This document shows positions 33,326-40,126 of a DNA stretch of 46,923 nt, in pieces. The translations under genes and the position numbers were made by a program. Under the pieces are notes generated by a model that made no database searches, was not told the origin of the DNA, and saw nothing but the letters and a program-made list of their open reading frames with translations. This stretch comes from Pseudomonas juntendi. Its GTDB lineage: Bacteria > Pseudomonadota > Gammaproteobacteria > Pseudomonadales > Pseudomonadaceae. Within the stretch, counting starts at the first letter, position 1. Each line of letters begins with the position of its first letter. The stretch spans positions 1 through 46,923 of the forward strand of contig NZ_BLJG01000110.1 in the NCBI RefSeq assembly GCF_009932375.1. The letters run 5' to 3'.

Positions 33326-34177
33326 TTACCGAGGTAAGCCATCAGCCCAATCGGCAATGGCGTCGGCGGTTTCCAAAGGCTTCTCCGCCGGCAGCGCATG
33401 GCTTGCATGTGGGATGACCTTGATCGTCACCCGGTCGCCGAACTCCTCCTTGGTTTCCATGCGCGAGCGCTCGGGCCGGAAGGGGTCGGCGCCAGCCTGC
33501 AAGTCCAGGATCGGGGCGCTGCCGCCTGCCCAGTAGCTCTCTTTGGGGGTATTGGCACGTGCCTCCCGCTGGCTTTGGGTGACCTGCGGGTGCCACCCGG
33601 TCAGCCAGGGGCGCGGATCATTCCCTTCGGCGAAGAAGGCCAGGCGCAACGCGGCGAGTTTTTCATCCTCGGGGGTTTGCTCGGCGTTGATCCGGGTGAT
33701 GGCATCGGACAGCTCGCTGGGCCACTGGCGTGCGCCACCGGCAAGCAGCACGATCCCGCGCACAGCCTGTGGGTGGTCGCTGGCGATGGTCTTGGCGATC
33801 CACTGGCCGTACGCATGCCCGGCAACGATTGCCGGGCCGCCTTCGGCGGCGATCACGTTGGCGAAGTCGTCGCCGAAATCGTGGAACGTCACGTTTTTCA
33901 TCGGCCCTTTACTGCCTGCCACACCCCTGGGTTCGGGCAAGACCACGCGATAGCCGCGGCGCACCAGTTGCTCGGCCAATGGGGCGAATTCGGCGCTGCC
34001 GCGGCCAGTGGAGGCCAGGATCATCACCAGCGGCCCCTGGCCCTGTACCGAGTAGGCGATGGTGGCGTCGGCATGCTGGATGGTGCGGTGGGCGATGTTG
34101 CCCTGCGACCAGGCGGCCGGGGCGAGCGCAATTGCGCACAAGACACTCAGAGGGGCGACTAATTTCGACAGTTTCAT
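33326..34177 (-). CDS. Exported alpha/beta hydrolase with Ala at the nucleophile elbow
   Basis: 283-residue alpha/beta-fold protein with a Sec signal peptide (M-K-L-S-K-L, hydrophobic core, A-W-S-Q-G), so it acts in the periplasm. Fold marks are G-Q-G-P-L-V-M-I-L-A-S-T-G-R-G, the Arg-Gly turn in L-P-E-P-R-G-V, the nucleophile elbow A-G-H-A-Y-G-Q-W (residues 119-126) and a C-terminal H-A-S-H-A. The elbow has Ala122 where Ser, Cys or Asp is expected, so it may be non-hydrolytic, use another residue, or act as a binding protein. The ATG at 34177 was chosen to start at the signal peptide. It lies 84 bases after oprD on the same strand, suggesting co-expression with the porin. Confidence 0.8.
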   Translation of the reverse strand: MKLSKLVAPLSVLCAIALAPAAWSQGNIAHRTIQHADATIAYSVQGQGPLVMILASTGRGSAEFAPLAEQLVRRGYRVVLPEPRGVAGSKGPMKNVTFHDFGDDFANVIAAEGGPAIVAGHAYGQWIAKTIASDHPQAVRGIVLLAGGARQWPSELSDAITRINAEQTPEDEKLAALRLAFFAEGNDPRPWLTGWHPQVTQSQREARANTPKESYWAGGSAPILDLQAGADPFRPERSRMETKEEFGDRVTIKVIPHASHALPAEKPLETADAIADWADGLPR

Positions 34178-34260
34178 TGAACACCTTCCGGTTGGGGGGA
34201 AACCCCTGCACCCCACCCGCCAGAGCGTGGCCGGCGTGGGGGAGGGTGGAATGAGCTGGA

Positions 34261-35535
34261 TCAGAACTTGAAGCTGTAGTCGACGATCAGGCGGTCCTGG
34301 TCGCTGTTGCGCTGGTAATTGCTGCGCAGCACGCCATGGCGCCAGCGCACGGCGAGGTCCTTGAACGTGCCGCTTTGCACCACGTAGCCGATATCGGTAT
34401 CCAGTTCCCGCTCGCGGCCATCCTGCTGCACCCCGACGACCTGGGCGTTGTCACTTTTCACATAGCGCACGGTCAGCATCAGCCCGGGGAGGCCGGCAGC
34501 CGCGAAGTTGTAGTCATAACGCGCCAGCCATGAAGCCTGGTTCTGCTTGGCGAAGTTGGTCAGCATCATTTCGGTGTGCAGGTAGGTGGCTGTATTTTCC
34601 AGCTGCGGGTATGCGCCTTTGCCATCGACCTTCTGGTAGCCGGCCTGCAGCGTGTGGCCGTTCCACTCGTAGCCGAACAGCCCGCTGTACACCCGATTGT
34701 CGATAGTGCCGGCGTCGCCAGCGCCGGCTTCCTGGGAAGCGAACAGCCTGATGTCGCTGACCAGGCGCCCCGGCCCCGCCGGCAACTTGCCTTTGATGCC
34801 GACGAAGTGTTGGCGGTAGACGTCTTCCAGCTCACCGATGTTGTAACTGAGCACCACATCCTTGCCCAGCGCGTAGTCTGCTGCGGCGTATTTGAAGTCG
34901 CGGTTGTCGGTGCGTGGGTATTGCCCGTTGGCGTAGGCGATACCGATGCCCTGGTAATCGGTGGAGTCCCGGTGGCGGGCGCGGTCGAGCCTGCCGGCGC
35001 GCAGGGTCAGCCCGCTGATCGAGGTGTTGGTGACCTGGGTGCCGCGGAAGTCCTGGGGGAACAGCCGGGTGGTGCTCGGCTGCAACACGCCCAGGCTTGG
35101 GTTGATGGTACCGACCAGCACTTGCGTGTCCTGGTACAGCCTCAGCTTCGCGGTGAGGGCCAGTTTGCTGTATTCGTCCTGTGACTCGCGGGCATAGCTG
35201 GGGCCACCCGGGCGGCTTTCGGCGTTACGCGGCAGCAGGCCAGAGCCGCTTCGCTGCGGACCTGAGTCGAGCTTGAAGCCGTACATCAGTGCTGCATCCA
35301 GGCCCAGGCCAATGTCGCCTTCGGTGTAGCCGGACTGGAAGCGAAAGGTCAGGCCCTGGGCACTTTCTTCGACGCGGTTCTGGCCGCTGCCATCGCGGTA
35401 ATCGTTCTGGAAATAGAAGGTTCTGGAGTCCACCGAGGTCTTGCTGTCATCGAGAAAAGCGGCTTGTACGCCTGACGACACGGCGAGGGTAAGTGTGGTC
35501 AGCGTCAGCAGCTGCCGGTTCAGGTTTGTTGTCAT
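34261..35535 (-). CDS. OprD-family outer-membrane porin
   Basis: 424-residue OprD-type porin for small organic anions. It has a signal peptide (M-T-T-N-L-N-R-Q, hydrophobic core, V-Q-A cleavage), then D-D-S-K-T-S-V-D-S-R-T-F-Y-F, A-Q-G-L-T-F-R-F-Q-S-G-Y-T-E-G-D-I-G-L-G-L-D, W-L-A-R-Y-D-Y-N-F-A and a terminal Phe (Y-S-F-K-F). It is divergent from the MFS transporter across the 16-bp-arm inverted repeat, so outer- and inner-membrane uptake share one control site. It differs clearly from the porin at 7604, implying a different substrate. Confidence 0.92.
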   Translation of the reverse strand: MTTNLNRQLLTLTTLTLAVSSGVQAAFLDDSKTSVDSRTFYFQNDYRDGSGQNRVEESAQGLTFRFQSGYTEGDIGLGLDAALMYGFKLDSGPQRSGSGLLPRNAESRPGGPSYARESQDEYSKLALTAKLRLYQDTQVLVGTINPSLGVLQPSTTRLFPQDFRGTQVTNTSISGLTLRAGRLDRARHRDSTDYQGIGIAYANGQYPRTDNRDFKYAAADYALGKDVVLSYNIGELEDVYRQHFVGIKGKLPAGPGRLVSDIRLFASQEAGAGDAGTIDNRVYSGLFGYEWNGHTLQAGYQKVDGKGAYPQLENTATYLHTEMMLTNFAKQNQASWLARYDYNFAAAGLPGLMLTVRYVKSDNAQVVGVQQDGRERELDTDIGYVVQSGTFKDLAVRWRHGVLRSNYQRNSDQDRLIVDYSFKF

Positions 35536-35610
35536 TGTTACCTGTCCTATGTGGGGGCGTTTCTGTCGGCTGGCATCGCGTCAGCCCCCCACAATTACCG
35601 ACGAGGACAA

Positions 35611-35654
35611 CCTAAAAGTCAATAGGCTATAAAAATGACCTATTGACTTTTAGG
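35611..35654. promoter_or_regulatory. Long perfect inverted repeat, GntR operator between porin and transporter
   Basis: CCTAAAAGTCAATAGG (35611-35626) and CCTATTGACTTTTAGG (35639-35654) are perfect 16-bp arms around 12 bases. Twelve of 13 bases of AAAAGTCAATAGG match the gntR promoter site, and ATGACCTAT occurs in both. It sits 75 bases from the porin start and 115 from the transporter start, right for one repressor controlling both. Confidence 0.8.
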
Positions 35655-35769
35655 CCGTCCAGCGGTCTCATGGGACCACAGCAAGCGCCCAGGGCTTGGC
35701 TGATAGCCGTACACTGAGCGGCACGCTCATGTGACGGCAAAACCGATAACAACAACAGGGCAACCCACA

Positions 35770-37110
35770 ATGATCACAGCGCGCGAAAGTGCAGATGCCG
35801 TTCAGGCTTACACCGACGAACAGTTCGCCCAGCGGACGTTCGCCCGTGTGAAATGGAAGATCCTGCCACTGCTCATGATCTGCTACGTCTTGGCACTGAT
35901 TGACCGCAACGTCATCGGCTTCGCCAAGCTCGGCTTCATGACTGACCTTGGTTTTGGCGAAATGGTGTACGGCATCGGCGCCGGCATTTTCTTCGTCGGC
36001 TATATCCTGTTCGAGATTCCCAGCAACCTGATGCTGCAGCGCATCGGTTTTCGCAAGACGGTGCTGCGCATCATGATCATGTGGGGTATCGCCTGTGCGG
36101 CGTTCTCCATGATGCAAAGCGAAACCATGTTCTACATCCTGCGCTTTGCGCTGGGTGTGGCCGAAGCGGGCTTCTTCCCGGGGGTGTTGCTGTTCCTCAC
36201 GCTGTGGGTGCCGCGTAACCGCCGAGCCAGCGTAACGGCGATGTTCATGGCTGCGATCCCTATTTCCGGCATGATCGGCGGGCCACTGGCGGGCGGCATC
36301 ATGCAGCACCTGGACGGTTTGTTCGGCCTGAAGGGTTGGCAGATCCTGTTCCTGGTCGCCGGCCTGCCGGCCTGCGTGATGGGCGTTGCCACCTACTTGT
36401 TGCTGGACAACTCGCCCAAGGAAGCCAAGTGGCTGTCCGAGCAGGAGCGCCAGGTCATTCTCGACGAGTTGGCGGCAGATGACACCAGCAATGCCAACGA
36501 ACACCATTCCCTCTGGGGCGCGTTCAAGGACAAACGTGTGTATGTGCTGGCGTTCACCGCACTGGCGGTTTTCAGTGGCGCAGTGGCGGCTGCATTCTGG
36601 GTGCCGACCATCATTCGCAAAACGGGCATCACCGACCTGTTCCATGTCGGCCTGCTGTCGGCACTGCCGTTCATGGTGGGTGTGATCGCGCAGTACCTGG
36701 TGGGCAAGCATTCGGACAAGGTCATGGAGCGCCGCTGGCATGTGGCGATCTGCTTGAGCATTTCGGCGCTTGGCTGGTTGACCCTGGCCATTCTGCAACC
36801 CAGCACCACTGTCTCGGTGATTCTGCTGATCGTCGCCACCGCTTCGGTTCTGGGCGCGACCGGTCCGTTCTGGACCTTGCCCGGCAGCCTGCTGACCGGC
36901 AAGGCGGCAGCGGGCAGCATCGCCCTGGTCACCACGCTGGCCGGTGTCGGTAACGTGTTCATGCCGGCGCTGGTGGGTGCACTGATCGATCTGACCGGCA
37001 GCATGGCCGCATCCCAGGCCGCCTACGGCGTGCTGATGCTGACCGGCGCCGCGATGATCCTGCTGGGCACCCCGGCTGAAGCCGGCAAGCCCGTCGTCAA
37101 AGCCAACTGA
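35770..37110 (+). CDS. MFS transporter, ACS family (TtuB-like)
   Basis: 446-residue inner-membrane carrier with 12 predicted helices, similar to tartrate/phthalate-type anion:cation symporters. Seen: L-I-D-R-N-V-I-G-F-A-K-L in helix 1, F-F-V-G-Y-I-L-F-E-I-P-S-N-L, G-V-A-E-A-G-F-F-P-G and the G-K-H-S-D-K loop. The ATG at 35770 was preferred to 35731 because the earlier start lacks a ribosome site. It is followed after 32 bases by the thiolase, so uptake is co-expressed with the thiolase and the TtdAB-type hydratase. Confidence 0.88.
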   Translation: MITARESADAVQAYTDEQFAQRTFARVKWKILPLLMICYVLALIDRNVIGFAKLGFMTDLGFGEMVYGIGAGIFFVGYILFEIPSNLMLQRIGFRKTVLRIMIMWGIACAAFSMMQSETMFYILRFALGVAEAGFFPGVLLFLTLWVPRNRRASVTAMFMAAIPISGMIGGPLAGGIMQHLDGLFGLKGWQILFLVAGLPACVMGVATYLLLDNSPKEAKWLSEQERQVILDELAADDTSNANEHHSLWGAFKDKRVYVLAFTALAVFSGAVAAAFWVPTIIRKTGITDLFHVGLLSALPFMVGVIAQYLVGKHSDKVMERRWHVAICLSISALGWLTLAILQPSTTVSVILLIVATASVLGATGPFWTLPGSLLTGKAAAGSIALVTTLAGVGNVFMPALVGALIDLTGSMAASQAAYGVLMLTGAAMILLGTPAEAGKPVVKAN

Positions 37111-37142
37111 TTCGCTTCAGGATCTGCACAGGAACGATGCAC

Positions 37143-38345
37143 ATGCGTGATGTTTTCATATGCGATGCCGTCCGTACGCCAATCGGGCGTTTTGCTGGCG
37201 CCCTGGCGGGCGTGCGGGCGGATGACCTGGCCGCTGTTCCACTCAAGGCGTTGATCGCCCGCAACCCTGGGGTAGACCTGACGGCCATCGAGGAAGTGTT
37301 CCTGGGCTGTGCCAACCAGGCCGGCGAGGACAACCGCAATGTTGCGCGGATGGCCGCGCTGCTGGCCGGGTTGCCGGCATCTGTGCCGGGGGTGACCTTG
37401 AACCGCCTGTGCGCCTCGGGGCTGGACGCAGTTGGTACGGCCTACCGGGCAATTGCCTGCGGCGAAATGGCCTTGGCCATTGCCGGTGGCGTCGAGTCGA
37501 TGTCCAGGGCACCGTTTGTAATGGGCAAGGCTGAAGCGGCGTATTCCCGTGCGCTGAGCATCGAGGACACCACCATCGGCTGGCGCTTCGTCAACCCGGC
37601 CATGGCCGAGCAGTATGGCGTCGACAGCATGCCGCAGACCGCGGACAACGTTGCCGCGCAATACGGTATTTCCCGTGCAGACCAGGATGCCTTTTCCAAC
37701 CGTAGCCAGGCCCGCGCGGCGCAGGCGCAGCGCAGTGGTTTCTTCGCTGAAGAAATCGTTCCTGTGGTCGTGCGTGAGCGCAAGGGCGAACGGATCGTCG
37801 AGCAGGACGAGCACCTGCGCCCGGAAACCACCTTGCAGGCACTTTCGGCGTTGAAACCGGTGAACGGTGCGGGCAACACCGTAACCGCAGGCAATGCGTC
37901 GGGTGTGAACGATGGTGCTGCCGCCATGTTCCTTGCCAGCGCAGCGGCGGTCGAGCGCCATGGCCTCACCCCACGTGCCCGGGTGCTGGGCATGGCCAGC
38001 GCGGGGGTGGCGCCACGGGTCATGGGTATCGGGCCTGTGCCAGCCGTGCAGAAACTGCTGGCCCGGCTTGAACTGGACATTGGCGACTTCGATGTCATTG
38101 AGCTCAACGAGGCGTTCGCCAGCCAGAGCCTGGCCGTGGCCAGGGCATTGAACATTGCCGACGACGCCCTGCACCTGAACCCGCATGGCGGTGCCATCGC
38201 CCTCGGTCACCCCTTGGGCATGAGCGGTGCACGGCTGGTGATGACCGCCATTCACGCCCTGGAAAAGCAGGGCGGCCGGCGCGGCCTGGCAACGATGTGC
38301 GTTGGGGTCGGCCAGGGCCTGGCGCTGGCCTTCGAACGCGTTTGA
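37143..38345 (+). CDS. Beta-ketoadipyl-CoA thiolase-like (PcaF/PaaJ type)
   Basis: 400-residue thiolase, the exact length of PcaF. M-R-D-V-F-I-C-D-A-V-R-T-P-I-G-R-F, E-V-F-L-G-C-A-N-Q-A-G-E-D-N-R-N-V-A-R-M-A and D-S-M-P-Q-T-A-D-N-V-A match the 3-oxoadipyl-CoA subgroup rather than general acetyl-CoA acetyltransferases. The nucleophilic Cys is in N-R-L-C-A-S-G, with the catalytic His in G-G-A-I-A-L-G-H-P-L-G and the second Cys in M-C-V-G-V-G-Q-G. The ATG at 37143 is chosen over 37137 because AGGA lies nine bases ahead of it. It would release acetyl-CoA and a succinyl-CoA-like product. Confidence 0.9.
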   Translation: MRDVFICDAVRTPIGRFAGALAGVRADDLAAVPLKALIARNPGVDLTAIEEVFLGCANQAGEDNRNVARMAALLAGLPASVPGVTLNRLCASGLDAVGTAYRAIACGEMALAIAGGVESMSRAPFVMGKAEAAYSRALSIEDTTIGWRFVNPAMAEQYGVDSMPQTADNVAAQYGISRADQDAFSNRSQARAAQAQRSGFFAEEIVPVVVRERKGERIVEQDEHLRPETTLQALSALKPVNGAGNTVTAGNASGVNDGAAAMFLASAAAVERHGLTPRARVLGMASAGVAPRVMGIGPVPAVQKLLARLELDIGDFDVIELNEAFASQSLAVARALNIADDALHLNPHGGAIALGHPLGMSGARLVMTAIHALEKQGGRRGLATMCVGVGQGLALAFERV

Positions 38346-38356
38346 CGCAACACCTC

Positions 38357-38376
38357 AAGCCAGGCTTGCCTGGCTT
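38357..38376 (+). terminator. Hairpin between thiolase and hydratase genes
   Basis: AAGCCAGGC and GCCTGGCTT pair as a 9-bp palindrome with a two-base centre, 12 bases after the thiolase stop. It could attenuate or protect the transcript between thiolase and the downstream pair. Confidence 0.5.
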
Positions 38377-38406
38377 CTTACAAGAAAAAATGCTGAGGAG
38401 CCTGTA

Positions 38407-39279
38407 ATGGGTACCATCTCGTCGGACTTGCTACGCCAAGTGACTGCCGAACTCTATGAGCGCTCGCTGAAGAAAATCCCTGAAGACACCAAGCGGGCGC
38501 TTGCCCAGGCGAAGGCCGTGGAGCGCAACCAGACCGCAAGCCAGACCCTGGACATCATGATCGCCAGCGCACGCGCGGCGGAAGAGGAAAACCATTTTGT
38601 CTGCTCCGACTCCGGGGTGCCGGTGTATTTCGTCAAGGTTGGCACCAAGGTCAATTTCGATGGGCCGGTGAAGCAGGCCATCACCGATGGTTTCAGCGAC
38701 CTCGTCGCCACCATCCAGCCACCCATGCTGGCCCATGTGACCAACCCGCTGACCCTTGAACGTGGCTACGCGGGCAAGGACATGCCCATCACCACCTTCG
38801 AACTGATCGATGACGCTGATTACGTCGAGATCACCTGTTCACCCAAGGCCCTGGGCTCCGGGCGCTGGGCAGCACTGGAAATCTTCACCTTTCCAAGCCT
38901 CGAAGACATCGAGCGGTATGTCATGGAAGTGGTCCTCAAGGCTGGCCCTCAGCACTGCCCTCCGGTGGTGATCGGTGTCGGGATTGGCGGCACCTTCGAC
39001 TACGCCGCGAAACTGGCCAAGCAGGCCATGCTGCGCCAGATCGGAACATCCAACCCCGAGCCAGTGCTGGCGGATATGGAAGAACGCTTGCGCCAAGCCG
39101 TCAATGCCACGGGGTTCGGCCCCATGGGTACCGGGGGCGATAGCACGGCCATGGCCGTGCACGTGGATTACGCGTCCGGCCATGGTTTCACGCCGGTGGC
39201 CGTGTGCTTCAACTGCTGGATCAACCGACGACGTTCCGCCCGGATCCACCCGGACGGTCGCGTCGATTATTTCGAGTGA
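38407..39279 (+). CDS. Class I fumarase/L-tartrate dehydratase-type hydratase, alpha subunit
   Basis: 290-residue alpha subunit of a two-subunit 4Fe-4S hydro-lyase, like TtdA or the N-terminal half of class I fumarases. Likely cluster cysteines are C66 (F-V-C-S-D-S-G), C184 (Q-H-C-P-P-V-V-I-G-V-G-I-G-G) and one of C267/C270 (C-F-N-C-W). The ATG at 38407 has AGGAG 6-8 bases ahead. The beta subunit starts 10 bases after its stop. It could add water to an unsaturated dicarboxylate (fumarate, mesaconate, muconate-like) or remove water from a hydroxyacid; the linked CoA pathway favours a role beyond the housekeeping fumarase. Confidence 0.87.
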   Translation: MGTISSDLLRQVTAELYERSLKKIPEDTKRALAQAKAVERNQTASQTLDIMIASARAAEEENHFVCSDSGVPVYFVKVGTKVNFDGPVKQAITDGFSDLVATIQPPMLAHVTNPLTLERGYAGKDMPITTFELIDDADYVEITCSPKALGSGRWAALEIFTFPSLEDIERYVMEVVLKAGPQHCPPVVIGVGIGGTFDYAAKLAKQAMLRQIGTSNPEPVLADMEERLRQAVNATGFGPMGTGGDSTAMAVHVDYASGHGFTPVAVCFNCWINRRRSARIHPDGRVDYFE

Positions 39280-39289
39280 GGAACGCCCT

Positions 39290-39916
39290 ATGAAGCGGCT
39301 TCAAGCGCCATTTGATGAACACGCTATCCGTTCCCTTCGTGCCGGCGACCTGGTGGTGGTTGACGGCGACGTGGTGATCACCGCCGGCCTGCCCACGCAC
39401 CAGCGGTTGACGCACTGCCTGGAAAGCGGCGAGGCCCCCCCTGTCGAGTTGCGCGGCCAAGCGCTTTTTCATCTTGGGGGCTACAGCCAAGGGGAGGGCG
39501 AGCATTTCGAGATGCTCTACATCAACCCCACGACCAGCACCCGGTTCAACCCGTACATGCCAACCTTGATCGAGGGTTTCGGCCTGCGGGTGGTCGGCGG
39601 CAAAGGTGGCCTGGATGAACATAGCGTCGAGGCAATGAGGAAGGTCGGGTGCGTATACCTGTCCTTCCTGGGTGGCGGCTGCACCTTGCTGTCCCGGGCG
39701 ATTCAGCGGGTTGTCGAGGTCGGCTGGCCGGAGATGGTCACGCACTATCGGCTTTCACGCATCAATGTGAACGGCCTGGGGCCGGCAGTGGTTGCCATTG
39801 ATGCGCAGGGGAACAGTTTGTACGCGCAGAATGCGCAGACAGCCGGGGCCCGCTCAGGGGAAGTGTTGGCAGGCCTGCACGCTCAGGCTCGGCAGGGGAA
39901 AAGTCAGCTTTCCTGA
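39290..39916 (+). CDS. Class I fumarase/L-tartrate dehydratase-type hydratase, beta subunit
   Basis: 208-residue partner subunit, like TtdB or the C-terminal domain of class I fumarases. Seen: L-R-A-G-D-L-V-V-V-D-G-D-V-V-I-T-A-G, the H-Q-R-L motif, F-H-L-G-G, N-P-T-T-S-T-R-F-N, G-K-G-G-L and Y-L-S-F-L-G-G-G-C-T-L-L, all family features of the swivelling substrate domain. It is coupled to the alpha subunit gene with a GTGAGGA ribosome site overlapping that gene's stop. A strong hairpin follows. Confidence 0.88.
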   Translation: MKRLQAPFDEHAIRSLRAGDLVVVDGDVVITAGLPTHQRLTHCLESGEAPPVELRGQALFHLGGYSQGEGEHFEMLYINPTTSTRFNPYMPTLIEGFGLRVVGGKGGLDEHSVEAMRKVGCVYLSFLGGGCTLLSRAIQRVVEVGWPEMVTHYRLSRINVNGLGPAVVAIDAQGNSLYAQNAQTAGARSGEVLAGLHAQARQGKSQLS

Positions 39917-39924
39917 CATGGGCA

Positions 39925-39963
39925 AGAACCGCCTGGCACCAGCAGCTTGCAGCCGGCGGTTCT
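39925..39963 (+). terminator. Hairpin after hydratase operon
   Basis: AGAACCGCC and GGCGGTTCT form a perfect 9-bp stem, enclosing a smaller GCAGCTTGC-type repeat, 9 bases after the stop. No long T run follows. Confidence 0.6.
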
Positions 39964-40031
39964 GCTAGGGGCAGGCGGCGCAGCACCGAGGCGGGATCGG
40001 GCTGCGGCAGCCAACGCTAGTGGCGCGAAAG

Positions 40032-40044
40032 GTTATGGTATAAC
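40032..40044. promoter_or_regulatory. Zur box upstream of TonB-dependent receptor
   Basis: GTTAT-GGT-ATAAC followed by AT matches the Zur consensus at about 14 of 16 informative positions and shares the 10-mer TATAACATAA with the box at 3348-3362. It lies 83 bases before the receptor start codon. Confidence 0.65.
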
Positions 40045-40126
40045 ATAAATCAGCGCGGCACTGGCCTTTGGCCTTGCCGCGTATTTGTCTGCCACACAAC
40101 AACCCACGCCCGACTCAGGACTCTCC

